A stretch of DNA of 64,000 bases from Cellulomonas avistercoris (GCF_014836445.1 NZ_JACSQV010000002.1:435247-499246), one strand, 5' to 3'; positions 8,949-17,665 are shown, counted from the stretch's first letter. Program-made: numbers and translations. Notes: a model not told the origin generated them from the sequence alone.

Positions 8949-9968
8949 ATGCGCTACCGCACGCTCGGACGCACCGGCGTCCAGGTCAGCACCCTCGCCC
9001 TGGGCGCCATGAACCTCGGCGCCATCGGCCGCACCACCCAGGACGACGCCACGGCGATCGTCGACGCCGCCCTCGAGGCGGGCATCAACCTCGTCGACAC
9101 CGCCGACTGGTACAGCGCGGGCCAGTCGGAGGAGCTCGTCGGCCGCGCGATCGCCGGCCGTCGCGACGACGTCGTCCTGGCGACCAAGGCCGTCATGCCC
9201 ATGAGCGACGAGCCCAACCACCGCGGCAGCTCGCGCCGCTGGCTCACCCGCGCGCTCGACGACAGCCTGCGCCGCCTCGGCGTCGACCACGTCGACCTCT
9301 ACCAGGTGCACCGGTGGGACCCCGAGACCTCCGACGAGGAGACGCTCGCTGCCCTGACCGACCTGCAGCGCGCCGGCAAGATCCGCTACCTCGGCTCCTC
9401 GACGTTCCCGGCCTACCGGATCGTGCAGGCGCAGTGGGCGGCCCGCGAGCGCGGCCTGTCCCGCTACGTCACCGAGCAGCCCAGCTACTCGGCCCTGCAG
9501 CGCGGGGTCGAGGCGCACGTGCTGCCCGTCGCGCAGGAGTACGGCCTGGGCGTCCTGGCGTGGAGCCCGCTCGCGTCCGGCTGGCTGTCGGGCGCCGTCC
9601 GCGCCGGGCGGCCGGTCACCACGCACCGGTCCGGCGTGCTGCCCGAGCGGTTCGACCTCGAGGTGCCCGCCAACCGCGCCCGTCTCGACGCGGTCGAGCA
9701 GCTCGCGAAGGTCGCGGCCGACGCCGGGCTCACGCTCATCCAGCTCGCCCTCGGGTTCGTCACCGCGCACCCCGGTGTGACCAGCGCGCTCATCGGCCCG
9801 CGGACCCCCGAGCACCTGCGCGCACAGCTCGACGCCGCCGACACCGTGCTGGACGACGACGTGCTCGACGCGATCGACGCGATCGTCCCGCCGGGCGTCG
9901 ACCTGGCCCCCGGCGAGAAGTTCGACGAGCCGCCGGCCCTCCTGGACGCGGCGCTGCGGCGGCGCTGA
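8949..9968 (+). CDS. Aldo/keto reductase
   Basis: A 339-residue NADPH-dependent oxidoreductase with the TIM-barrel AKR pattern. Visible tetrad: Asp in 'NLVDTADWYSAG' with Tyr55-56 region, Lys in 'VLATKAV', His in 'YQVHRWDP'. Nucleotide-binding parts near the C-terminus include 'ALGFVTAHPGVTSALIGPRTPEHL'. ATG at 8949 with GGAGG 6 bases upstream. It is divergent from TetR-GH120 across shared operators, so the repressor probably controls it; a role in sugar or aldehyde metabolism is inference. Confidence 0.9.
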   Translation: MRYRTLGRTGVQVSTLALGAMNLGAIGRTTQDDATAIVDAALEAGINLVDTADWYSAGQSEELVGRAIAGRRDDVVLATKAVMPMSDEPNHRGSSRRWLTRALDDSLRRLGVDHVDLYQVHRWDPETSDEETLAALTDLQRAGKIRYLGSSTFPAYRIVQAQWAARERGLSRYVTEQPSYSALQRGVEAHVLPVAQEYGLGVLAWSPLASGWLSGAVRAGRPVTTHRSGVLPERFDLEVPANRARLDAVEQLAKVAADAGLTLIQLALGFVTAHPGVTSALIGPRTPEHLRAQLDAADTVLDDDVLDAIDAIVPPGVDLAPGEKFDEPPALLDAALRRR

Positions 9969-9998
9969 CGAGGATCCCGGCCCGGTCGGGCCCCGGCA

Positions 9999-10037
9999 CG
10001 ACGAAGGCCGTCCGTACCCGACGGACGGCCTTCGTCG
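9999..10037 (+). terminator. Terminator hairpin after aldo/keto reductase
   Basis: CGACGAAGGCCGTCCGT (9999-10015) and its perfect complement (10021-10037) form a 17-bp stem with a 5-base loop, beginning 31 bases after the reductase stop. It separates that gene from helR. Confidence 0.85.
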
Positions 10038-10083
10038 GCGGCGAGCGTAGGCTCGTCTCCGTTCCCAACGTATAGCGCACCGG

Positions 10084-10102
10084 GGGTCTTGCGGCAAGAC
10101 CC
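10084..10102. promoter_or_regulatory. Rifamycin-associated element (RAE)
   Basis: GGGTCTTGCGGCAAGACCC is a perfect 19-bp inverted repeat (9+1+9). It carries the CTTGCGGCAAG core of the RAE, the element known upstream of rifamycin-inactivating enzymes and of helR in actinobacteria. It lies between a possible -10 (TATAGC, 10071-10076) and the helR start. Rifamycin-inducible control of helR is expected from known systems. Confidence 0.85.
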
Positions 10103-10168
10103 GGTCGACGGCGCATGATCACCGCTCACGCCCGCGCCGACGGCGCCGTACGACCCGGAGCTGATGCC

Positions 10169-12307
10169 GTGCCACCCGTCTCCACCCGCGCGTTCGCCCT
10201 CCCCGAGAGCCGCGCCGCCAAGGCCGACCCCGCGCTGGTCGCCCGTGACGAGCAGCAGTTCGCCGCGCTCGCGGCGACGCTCGACGAGCAGACGGCCGAG
10301 CTGCGCGAGCGGATCGTGCGGCTGCGGCGCGCGCCCGGCGGTCACGGGCAGGCGGCGCTGGACCGGGACCAGGACATCCACCGGCTCAGCGGGCGGCTGC
10401 GGCTGCTGGAGCGGTTCGGCATCGACCTGTGCCTCGGGCGCATGGTCCTCGAGGACAGCCCGGAGCCGGTCTACGTCGGACGGCTGGGTCTGACGACGAG
10501 CACGGGTGAGCGGCTGCTCGTCGACTGGCGCTCGCCGGCGGCCGAGCCGTACTTCGCGGCGACGCTCGCGCACCCGATGGGCCTGGTCAGCCGCCGTCGC
10601 TACCGCTGGACCGAGGGACGCGTCACGGACTACTGGGACGAGGTCTTCACGCCCGAGGGGTACGACCAGGCGGCGGCGCTCGACGACCAGTCGGCGTTCA
10701 TCGCGAGCCTCGGCGCGAGCCGCTCGGCCCACATGCGGGACGTGCTGGGCACGCTGCAGGCCGACCAGGACGCGATCATCCGCGCCCCCGCGCGGACGCC
10801 GCTCGTCGTCGACGGCGGGCCCGGCACGGGCAAGACCGTGGTCGCGGTGCACCGGGCGGCGTACCTGCTGCACTCCGACCCGCGGCTGCGGGACCGGCAC
10901 GGGCGCGTGCTGCTCGTCGGCCCGCACCGGCAGTACCTGTCCTACGTGGCCGACGCGCTGCCGGGGCTCGGCGAGGAGGGCGTGCTGACGTGCACGCTGC
11001 GCGACCTCGTGGCCGAGGGTGCGACCGCGCTGCCGGAGCAGGACCCGCGGGTCGCGCGCCTCAAGGCGTCGGCCGCGATGGTCCGTGCGGTCGAGCCGGC
11101 GGTGCGGTTCTCCGAGCGCCCGCCGGCCGACGGCATGCGCCTCATGACGCCGTGGGGCGAGGTGATGCTGAGCGCGGACGACTGGGCCGACGCGTTCGAC
11201 GCGCCCGACCCCGGCATCCCGCACAACGAGGGCCGCGACCAGGCGTGGGAGGCCCTCGTCGAGATCATCGCCGACGGGCTCGCCGACGACGTCCCCACCG
11301 ACCAGCTGCGCCGCGCCCTGACGCGCGACCGCGAGCTCACCGGCATCTTCAACCGGGCGTGGCCCGTGCTGGAGGCGGCCGACGTCGTCGCCGACCTGTG
11401 GTCGGTGCCGGCCTACCTGCGGCTGTGCGCGCCGTGGCTGACGCCCGAGGAGGTCCGTCTGCTGCAGCGCGACGACCCGCGCGCGTGGACGGAGTCCGAC
11501 CTGCCGCTGCTCGACGCGGCCCGTCGCCGTGTCGGCGACCCCGAGGTGTCGCGGCGCCGGCGCCGGCGTGAGGCGCAGGTGGCCTCCGAGCGCGAGTACA
11601 TGTCGCACGTCGTCGACAACCTCGCCGCGGGCGACGACTCGACGCTGGGCGTCATGCACATGCTCGGCGGTGACGACATGCGCAGCGCGCTCGTCGACGA
11701 GGCCGGGCTGCCCACCGCCGACCCGGACCTGCTCGCCGGGCCGTTCGCGCACATCGTCGTCGACGAGGCGCAGGAGCTCACCGACGCGCAGTGGCAGATG
11801 CTGCTGACCCGGTGCCCGTCGCGCAGCGTGACGATCGTCGGGGACCGGGCGCAGGCGCGGCACGGCTTCCCGGAGTCGTGGACGCAGCGGCTCGAGCGCG
11901 TCGGGCTGCGCGGCGTCGCGTTGACCTCGCTGAGCATCAACTACCGCACGCCGGTCGAGGTCATGACGCAGGCCGAGCCGGTGATCCGGGTGGCCGTGCC
12001 GGACGCCAACGTGCCGACCTCGGTGCGCTCGACCGGCCTGCCGGTGCAATACGGGTCGCGCGCCGACCTGGCGTCCGTCGTCGAGGACTGGCTCGCGACG
12101 CACGAGGGCGTCGCGGCCGTCATCGGCGACCCGACGTTCCCCAACGGACCGCGCGTGCGGGCGCTGACGCCGCAGACCGCCAAGGGGCTGGAGTTCGACC
12201 TCGTCGTGCTCGTGGACCCGGACGGGTTCGGCGACGGCATCGAGGGCGCGGTCGACCGGTACGTCGCCATGACGCGAACGACGCAGCAGCTGGTGGTGCT
12301 GACGTGA
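10169..12307 (+). CDS. helR: HelR-type RNA polymerase recycling ATPase (rifamycin tolerance)
   Basis: A 712-residue UvrD-like ATPase of the HelD/HelR class. The N-terminal part is an RNAP-binding helical arm ('LVARDEQQFAALAATLDEQTAELRERI'). Walker A 'DGGPGTGKTVVAVHRAAYLL' lies at about 213-224, Walker B 'HIVVDEAQELTDAQW' at about 527, and motif VI-like 'YVAMTRTTQQLVVLT' ends the protein. HelR displaces rifamycins from RNA polymerase; the RAE directly upstream supports HelR rather than generic HelD. GTG 10169 is preferred (CCGGAG 8 bases upstream, and homologues begin near 'AFALP'); ATG 10115 in frame has no ribosome binding site but cannot be excluded. Confidence 0.88.
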   Translation: MPPVSTRAFALPESRAAKADPALVARDEQQFAALAATLDEQTAELRERIVRLRRAPGGHGQAALDRDQDIHRLSGRLRLLERFGIDLCLGRMVLEDSPEPVYVGRLGLTTSTGERLLVDWRSPAAEPYFAATLAHPMGLVSRRRYRWTEGRVTDYWDEVFTPEGYDQAAALDDQSAFIASLGASRSAHMRDVLGTLQADQDAIIRAPARTPLVVDGGPGTGKTVVAVHRAAYLLHSDPRLRDRHGRVLLVGPHRQYLSYVADALPGLGEEGVLTCTLRDLVAEGATALPEQDPRVARLKASAAMVRAVEPAVRFSERPPADGMRLMTPWGEVMLSADDWADAFDAPDPGIPHNEGRDQAWEALVEIIADGLADDVPTDQLRRALTRDRELTGIFNRAWPVLEAADVVADLWSVPAYLRLCAPWLTPEEVRLLQRDDPRAWTESDLPLLDAARRRVGDPEVSRRRRRREAQVASEREYMSHVVDNLAAGDDSTLGVMHMLGGDDMRSALVDEAGLPTADPDLLAGPFAHIVVDEAQELTDAQWQMLLTRCPSRSVTIVGDRAQARHGFPESWTQRLERVGLRGVALTSLSINYRTPVEVMTQAEPVIRVAVPDANVPTSVRSTGLPVQYGSRADLASVVEDWLATHEGVAAVIGDPTFPNGPRVRALTPQTAKGLEFDLVVLVDPDGFGDGIEGAVDRYVAMTRTTQQLVVLT

Positions 12308-12338
12308 CGGCACAGCGCGGGGGTGGGCCGGGCTGCTG

Positions 12339-12725
12339 CTAGCGGGGCGTCGGTGCGACGACCTCGACGAGATGGTCGAACGGTCGGAAGTCGGCGAGGT
12401 TCGCGGTCATGACCGCGGCGCCGTACCGGTGCGCCTGCGCGGCGATCAGCGCGTCCTTCCCCCGGACCCTCGCGCCGGTCGCGCGCGCCGCCGACGCGAG
12501 CAGCCCGTACGACCGCGTGCACTCCACGTCGAACGGGAGCCAGTCGAACACCAGGTCGAGGTCGTTGAGGCGTCGCGTCCGGGTGGCGGTGTCGACCGCG
12601 TTGCCGGCTGCTCGCACGCCGAACTCGAGCTCGGCCCGCGACAGGATGCTGGCCGCGTACTGCGCGTCGGGGTCGAGCGCGTAGAGATCCAGGTCGATCA
12701 GGACGTTCGTGTCGAGCACGATCAC
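12339..12725 (-). CDS. vapC: PIN domain toxin, VapC family
   Basis: A 128-residue PIN-domain nuclease. The acidic metal-binding residues are visible: Asp5 in 'VIVLDTNVLIDLD', Glu in 'SRAELEFGV', Asp in 'GKDALIAAQAH' and the final 'TANLADF'. VapC toxins cut RNA to stop growth. The GTG start at 12725 overlaps the antitoxin stop (GTGA), as expected for a coupled pair. It converges on helR with 31 bp between. Confidence 0.88.
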   Translation of the reverse strand: MIVLDTNVLIDLDLYALDPDAQYAASILSRAELEFGVRAAGNAVDTATRTRRLNDLDLVFDWLPFDVECTRSYGLLASAARATGARVRGKDALIAAQAHRYGAAVMTANLADFRPFDHLVEVVAPTPR

Positions 12726-12994
12726 GCGCGCGTCTCCCAGGGATCCGTCGGCTCGTCGTCGCCCACGTGTGCGAGGTCGTCGTGCAGGCGCTCGGCCGCG
12801 TCGCGCCCCATCGGGCGGATCCGACCGAGATCGGCTCCCCGCACCCACGTCCGGCGGGCGGGGGCGTCCGGGACGAGCCGGACCCCGGTGGGATGACCGT
12901 GCGTCGTGATCTCCAGCGGCTCACCGGTGTCGAGCACGCGCCGCACGACCGCCTGGGGGTTCTGCTTGAGGTCACGCGTCCCGACGGTCTCCAT
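12722..12994 (-). CDS. vapB: Phd/YefM-type antitoxin, VapB partner
   Basis: A 90-residue antitoxin. Residues 1-45 ('METVGTRDLKQNPQAVVRRVLDTGEPLEITTHGHP') match the Phd/YefM DNA-binding fold; the acidic C-terminus (DDEPTDPWETRA) would wrap the toxin. It precedes and overlaps vapC. A 34-bp perfect palindrome begins 13 bp upstream of its ATG and is a candidate autoregulatory operator. Confidence 0.88.
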   Translation of the reverse strand: METVGTRDLKQNPQAVVRRVLDTGEPLEITTHGHPTGVRLVPDAPARRTWVRGADLGRIRPMGRDAAERLHDDLAHVGDDEPTDPWETRA

Positions 12995-13006
12995 GTCACG
13001 AGCCTA

Positions 13007-13040
13007 GGACGGGTGTAGACGCGCGTCTACACCCGTCCTG
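13007..13040. promoter_or_regulatory. 34-bp perfect palindrome: VapBC operator and/or argJ terminator
   Basis: AGGACGGGTGTAGACGC (13007-13023) is followed without a gap by its exact complement (13024-13040). The inner part GTGTAGACGC/GCGTCTACAC resembles antitoxin operators. It lies 53 bp beyond the argJ stop and 13 bp before the antitoxin ATG, both on the minus strand, so it could also form a terminator stem. Confidence 0.75.
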
Positions 13041-13092
13041 TCGACCCGGCACCGCCTCTGGCCGCGACACCCGTGCGCGGACCGCGGTGGCG

Positions 13093-14238
13093 TCAGGTCG
13101 TGTAGTCCGCGTTGATCCGGATGTACCCGTCGGTGAGGTCGCAGCCGTAGACGGTGAACGCGCCGTCGGCGACGCCGAGGTCGACCTCGATCACGACCTC
13201 GTCGCGGCGCAGGTACTCCTCGAGCTGGGCGCGGACCTGCGGCGTCGGCAGCGTCGGGTACGTCTCCAGGCCGCCGAACGCGATGCGCACGTCCTCCTGG
13301 CGGATGTCCGTCTCGGTCGCGCACTTGCCGATCGCCATGGCGACGCGTCCCCAGTTGGGGTCGGCGCCGTGCACGGCCGTCTTGACCAGCGGGGAGTTGA
13401 CGATCGCCTTGCCGACGAGCTTGGCCTGCGCGTCGTCGCGGGCGCCCGTGACGCGGACCTCGATGAGCGTCGAGGCGCCCTCGCCGTCCGACGCGATCAT
13501 GCGCACGAGCGCCGTGCAGACCTCGAGCAGTGCCGCCTCGAGCTCGACCAGGTCGACGGGCCCAGCGGTGCCCGACGCGATGATGGCGGCCGTGTCGGAC
13601 GTCGAGGTGTCGGTGTCGACGCTGACCGCGTTGTAGGTGCGCGCGACGACCGAGCGGAAGACGCGGTCGAGGTCCGCGGCGGGCACCTCGGCGTCCGTGT
13701 AGACGAACGACAGCATGGTGGCCATGTCGGGCTCGATCATGCCGACGCCCTTCGCGATGCCGACCACGCGCGCGCCGCCGACGTCGCGCGTCGCGACCTT
13801 GGGCGTCGTGTCGGTCGTCATGATCGCCCGCGCGACCGCGTCGAGGTCGACGGGCTCGGCCGCCGGGAGGGCCGCGAGCCGCTCGGTCATCCGCTGGCGC
13901 GGGTACGGCACGCCGATGACGCCCGTGGACGCCACCAGCACCTGCTCGGGCGCGCACCCGGCGCGCTCGGCCGCCCAGTCCCGCAGCGCGCGGGCGTCGG
14001 CGAGGCCCTGCGCACCCGTCGCGACGTTCGCGTTGCCGGAGACGACCACGACGGCGCGCAGCGCGGCGAGGTCGCCGCTGCGGCTCAGCTCGACGCTCGG
14101 CCCGGCGAACAGCGACTGCGTGAACACGGCCGACGACGTGGTGGCGCCGGTGGCGTGGACGAGGCTGACGTCGGGGACGCCGTCCTTGACACCGGCGTTG
14201 CCGGTGACGCCGACGAAGCCTGCGACGGTGGTGCTCAT
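13093..14238 (-). CDS. argJ: ArgJ, bifunctional glutamate N-acetyltransferase / ornithine acetyltransferase
   Basis: A 381-residue Ntn-type enzyme that transfers acetyl from N-acetylornithine to glutamate (cyclic arginine pathway). Conserved blocks: 'VVVSGNANVATG', 'TTDTTPK' and the autocleavage motif 'KGVGMIEPDMATML', in which Thr174 would be the nucleophile after cleavage at Ala173; 'DTSTSDTAA' follows. Length is normal. Unusually, no argC/argB/argD is near: the ATG overlaps the stop of an ABC transporter ATPase (ATGA), so it is the last gene of a peptide-transporter operon. It may therefore be a specialised paralogue; activity on acetylglutamate/ornithine is family knowledge. Confidence 0.92.
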   Translation of the reverse strand: MSTTVAGFVGVTGNAGVKDGVPDVSLVHATGATTSSAVFTQSLFAGPSVELSRSGDLAALRAVVVVSGNANVATGAQGLADARALRDWAAERAGCAPEQVLVASTGVIGVPYPRQRMTERLAALPAAEPVDLDAVARAIMTTDTTPKVATRDVGGARVVGIAKGVGMIEPDMATMLSFVYTDAEVPAADLDRVFRSVVARTYNAVSVDTDTSTSDTAAIIASGTAGPVDLVELEAALLEVCTALVRMIASDGEGASTLIEVRVTGARDDAQAKLVGKAIVNSPLVKTAVHGADPNWGRVAMAIGKCATETDIRQEDVRIAFGGLETYPTLPTPQVRAQLEEYLRRDEVVIEVDLGVADGAFTVYGCDLTDGYIRINADYTT

Positions 14239-15722
14239 GCGTTCTCCTTGACGAGGTGGTGAGGTCGGTGCGGGGTGGGTCGCAGCGCCAGGACACGATC
14301 GCAGACGCCCGCCAGCGCGGTCACGTCGTGACTCACCAGGAGCACCCCGGTGCCGGCTGCCGCGACGCGGTGCACGGTGTCGAGCACGTCGGCGGCCGTG
14401 CGGTCGTCGAGCATCGACGTGACCTCGTCGAGGACGAGGAACTCCGGGCCCACGGCCAGCGCCCGCGCGACGCACGCCCGCTGGAGCTCGCCGCCGGACA
14501 CCTCGTGCGGGCGGCGGTCGAGCAGCGCCGGGTCGAGGCCGACGGCGGCGGCCGGCACGGCCGCGTCCACGTCGAGGCCCGCGAGCCGTGCGGGCAGCTC
14601 GATCGCGCGGCGCAGCGTCAGCCGGGCGTCGACCGCGGTGCGGGGGTGCTGCGAGACCCACGCCACGCGGCGGCGCTGCGCGGGCGGCAGCGCCAGGCCC
14701 GCTCCCTGCACGCGCTGCCCGGCCAGGGTGACGTGGCCGGCGGCCGGCACCTCGAGCTGGGCGAGCACGGCGCACAGGCTCGACTTGCCCGCGCCCGACG
14801 GCCCGGTCAGGCCGACGACCTCGCCCGCGCGCACCACGAGGTCGGTCGCCTCGACCACGGTGCGCCCGCCGCGAGTCACGACGACGCCGTGCGCGGCGAG
14901 CGCCGGGGCGTCCGCGGGCACGGCCGGCCGGGTGCGCACGGTCGGTGCGAGGTCGTGCAGCACCGCGTCGGGGCTGCCGTGGGCGACGACGCGTCCGGCC
15001 GCGAGCCGCGTGACGGTGTCCGCGACCTGCCGGGCGAGCGCGACGTCGTGCGTGATGACGAGCACGGCGTGCCCGGCCCGCGCGTAGGACGTGAGCAGCA
15101 CGCCGACGGTCCGGGTCGCGTCCGCGTCGAGGCCCGCCGTCGGCTCGTCGGCCAGCAGCACCGGCGGGTGGTTGACCATCGCGGCGACGAGGTTGAGCCG
15201 CGCGAGCTGACCGCCGGACAGCTGGTGCGGGTACCGGTCGAGCCACGCCGGCTCGACCCCGGCCGCGGCGGCGAGCTCGGCGAGCTGCTCGGCGGCGCCC
15301 GACGCACGGTGCGGGTGCGCGGCACCCAGGCGCGGGCCGCGTCCGGCGGCGCGCTGCACCTCGCGCAGCTGCTGCGCGACGGTCGCCGTCGGGGTGAACG
15401 CGGCACCCGCGCCCTGGGGCGCGGTGCCCACGACGCGGCCGCGCAGCCGGTGCACGTGCCGCCCGGCCGGCACCAGGGCCGTCGTCCGACCGTCGACGGC
15501 GAGCGTCGCGCTGCCCGTGACGTGCGCGCCGCGCGGCAGGGTGCCGGTGAGCGCGGCGACGACGGTCGACTTGCCCGCGCCGGACGCCCCCAGCAGGACG
15601 TGCACGCGGCCGGGCACGACGTCGAGGTCCAGGCCGTCGACGACGACCGTCCCGGCGTGCGCGACGGTCAGGCCGCGCACGGTGACGGTGGCGGACGCGT
15701 GCTCGGGAGTCGGCTCAGGCAT
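14235..15722 (-). CDS. Peptide-type ABC transporter, fused dual ATPase (second set)
   Basis: A 495-residue protein with two ATP-binding domains. Domain 1 (about 10-235): Walker A 'LLGASGAGKST', signature 'LSGGQLARL', Walker B 'VLLADEPTAGLD', switch 'VITHD'. Domain 2 (about 265-485): 'LTGPSGAGKSS', 'VSGGELQRA', 'FLVLDEVTSMLDD', 'LVSHD'. This is a DppD-DppF fusion. ATG 15722 overlaps the permease end by 8 bp; its own end overlaps argJ. It lacks the Cys-rich C-terminal 'oligo_HPY' tails present in the other dual ATPase of this operon. Confidence 0.88.
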   Translation of the reverse strand: MPEPTPEHASATVTVRGLTVAHAGTVVVDGLDLDVVPGRVHVLLGASGAGKSTVVAALTGTLPRGAHVTGSATLAVDGRTTALVPAGRHVHRLRGRVVGTAPQGAGAAFTPTATVAQQLREVQRAAGRGPRLGAAHPHRASGAAEQLAELAAAAGVEPAWLDRYPHQLSGGQLARLNLVAAMVNHPPVLLADEPTAGLDADATRTVGVLLTSYARAGHAVLVITHDVALARQVADTVTRLAAGRVVAHGSPDAVLHDLAPTVRTRPAVPADAPALAAHGVVVTRGGRTVVEATDLVVRAGEVVGLTGPSGAGKSSLCAVLAQLEVPAAGHVTLAGQRVQGAGLALPPAQRRRVAWVSQHPRTAVDARLTLRRAIELPARLAGLDVDAAVPAAAVGLDPALLDRRPHEVSGGELQRACVARALAVGPEFLVLDEVTSMLDDRTAADVLDTVHRVAAAGTGVLLVSHDVTALAGVCDRVLALRPTPHRPHHLVKENA

Positions 15723-16602
15723 GGTGCTCCCCCTCGCGGCCGGACAGGCAGCCGGCCAGGCCGACGGTGACGGCGACGAGCAGGCCGGCCGGCGCGGCGA
15801 GCGTCCACCAGGCGTGGGACAGCAGCGCCTGCTGCCCCAGGTCGAGCAGCGCACCGAGCGACGGCTGGTGCGGCGGCAGACCGAGCCCGAGGAACGTGAG
15901 CGTCGACTCGTGCCACACGGCGTGCGGCACGAGCAGCCCGAAGGCGACGGCGAGCTGCGTGGCCAGGCGCGGTGCGGCGTGGTGACGCAGCAGCTGGCGA
16001 CGCGTGAAGCCCAGCGCGACCGCCGCGCGGTAGAAGTCCTGGGCGCCGAGCGCGAGGAGCTCGGCCCGCACGAGCCGGGCCGTCTGGGTCCAGTGCGTGG
16101 CCGCCACGACCAGCACGATCGTCACGAGCGACCCGCGCAGCGCGGCCGCCACCACGATGCCCAGCAGCAGGTGCGGCACGGCGTTGACGCCGTCGACCAC
16201 GCGCATGCCCCACCGGTCCGCCCGACCGCCGAGCAGCGCGCAGGCCGCCCCGACCACGGCACCGACGACCACGGCACCCAGCGCCCCCGCGAGCGCGGCG
16301 ACGAGCGAGACCCGCAGCCCGTGCGCGCTGCGCACGAACAGGTCGCGACCCGCGAGGTCGGTGCCGAACGGGTGCGCCGGCGAGGGTCCGGTCGCACCCG
16401 TGCCGTAGTCGACGAGGTCGAGGTCCACGGGCAGCAGCACGGGGACGAGCACGGCGTAGGCGACCAGGAGGACGAGCCCGCCGACCGCGAACGCGCGACC
16501 GAGAGGTCGCCGCGGAGCCGTGCCGTGGCCGCCCGCCCGGGATGCGCGGCGCGGGGCGGGCGGGTGCCGGCGGCTGCCGGCGAGCAGGGTGTCAGAGGCC
16601 AT
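15715..16602 (-). CDS. Peptide-type ABC transporter permease, DppC-like (second set)
   Basis: A 295-residue inner-membrane permease. An N-terminal helix (about 36-58) is followed by the periplasmic 'HPFGTDLAGRDLFVRSAHGLRVSL' stretch typical of DppC/OppC, then four to five helices. The EAA-like loop reads 'FYRAAVALGFTRRQLLRHHAAPRLA'. It overlaps the upstream permease gene by 11 bp and the downstream ATPase gene by 8 bp. Confidence 0.87.
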   Translation of the reverse strand: MASDTLLAGSRRHPPAPRRASRAGGHGTAPRRPLGRAFAVGGLVLLVAYAVLVPVLLPVDLDLVDYGTGATGPSPAHPFGTDLAGRDLFVRSAHGLRVSLVAALAGALGAVVVGAVVGAACALLGGRADRWGMRVVDGVNAVPHLLLGIVVAAALRGSLVTIVLVVAATHWTQTARLVRAELLALGAQDFYRAAVALGFTRRQLLRHHAAPRLATQLAVAFGLLVPHAVWHESTLTFLGLGLPPHQPSLGALLDLGQQALLSHAWWTLAAPAGLLVAVTVGLAGCLSGREGEHHA

Positions 16603-17665
16603 CGGGGTCCGTCCTCGGGTCGATCCGCACGAGGCACAGGTCGGCGAGCAGCCCGCCGAGCACCGCGACCACGGTCAGCAGCACGGTGGCCGTCGCGAGC
16701 AGCGCGAAGTCCTGCGCGAGCGCCGCGGCGACGAGCGACTGGCCCAGACCGGGCCAGGAGAAGATCTCCTCGACCAGCACCGAGCCCGCCACGACCTCGG
16801 GCAGGCGCGCGCCGGCGATCGCGAGCGTCGGCACGGCCGCCGGCGGCAGGACGTGCCGGGTCAGGACGCGCCGCTCGGGGACGCCGCGCAGGCGCGCGGC
16901 CGCCGTGGCGGGGCTGTGCAGCTGCACGGTCATGGCGCGGAACAGGTGCAGCGTGATCCAGGGCACCTGCGCCAGCGCGACCGACAGCACGGGCAGGACG
17001 AGGTGGCGGCCGACCTGACCGGGGCCGACCGGCGCCCCCGGGTCGGTGAGCCCGCCGGTGGGCAGCCAGCCGAGGCCGAGCGCGAGCACCGCGACCAGGC
17101 CCATCGCCACGACGAACGCGGGCACGGCCGACAGCGCCCACAGGCCCGACGTCAGGACGCGGGCCACGACGCCACGCGGCGAGCGGGCGGCGAGCAGGGC
17201 CAGCGGCACGGCGGCCAGGGCGCCCACGCCCAGCCCGAGCACCATGAGCAGCAGCGTCCAGGGCAGCCGCCCCGCGACGACGTCGACCACGGGTGTGCGC
17301 GCCGTGGTCGACACCCCCAGGTCGCCCGTGGGCATGCCGGACACCCAGCCCCACCAGGCGTCGAACCAGCGGGTGCCGGCGACGAGCTGCTCGACGCGCT
17401 CGCGGGCCGCCCCGCCGGTGAACTCGTCGCGCGCGCCCAGGAACGCCGCCGCGGCGTCCGTCGGCGAGGCCGCGGCCAGCGCGAACACGGCCAGGCTGAC
17501 GAGGGCGACGAGCGGCACGGTCCACAGCAGGCGGCGCCGCACGAGCCGCAGCACGGCCGCGCCCCGCCCGGGCACGGTGCCGGTGCGGCGTCCGACGGGC
17601 GCGTCGAGAACCGCCACGTCGGTGCCCACCGCCACGTCGGTGCCCACCGCCACGTCGGCGCTCAC
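16592..17665 (-). CDS. Peptide-type ABC transporter permease, DppB-like (second set)
   Basis: A 357-residue permease. The N-terminal helix is near residues 45-65; the 'GDLGVSTTARTPVVDVVAGRLPWTLLLM' region and EAA loop 'AARLRGVPERRVLTRHVLPPA' identify the DppB/OppB family. GTG 17665 overlaps the stop of the binding-protein gene (GTGA). The first 18 codons consist of three 18-nt repeats, so a later start is possible, although the coupling GTG fits the operon pattern. Confidence 0.85.
   Translation of the reverse strand: MSADVAVGTDVAVGTDVAVLDAPVGRRTGTVPGRGAAVLRLVRRRLLWTVPLVALVSLAVFALAAASPTDAAAAFLGARDEFTGGAARERVEQLVAGTRWFDAWWGWVSGMPTGDLGVSTTARTPVVDVVAGRLPWTLLLMVLGLGVGALAAVPLALLAARSPRGVVARVLTSGLWALSAVPAFVVAMGLVAVLALGLGWLPTGGLTDPGAPVGPGQVGRHLVLPVLSVALAQVPWITLHLFRAMTVQLHSPATAAARLRGVPERRVLTRHVLPPAAVPTLAIAGARLPEVVAGSVLVEEIFSWPGLGQSLVAAALAQDFALLATATVLLTVVAVLGGLLADLCLVRIDPRTDPDGL
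17611..17664. repeat. Three tandem 18-nt repeats at the permease N-terminus
   Basis: The unit CCGCCACGTCGGTGCCCA occurs at 17611-17628 and 17629-17646, with a diverged third copy at 17647-17664. In the permease frame it encodes repeats of the VAVGTD type. Being a multiple of three, copy-number changes would keep the frame. Confidence 0.8.
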
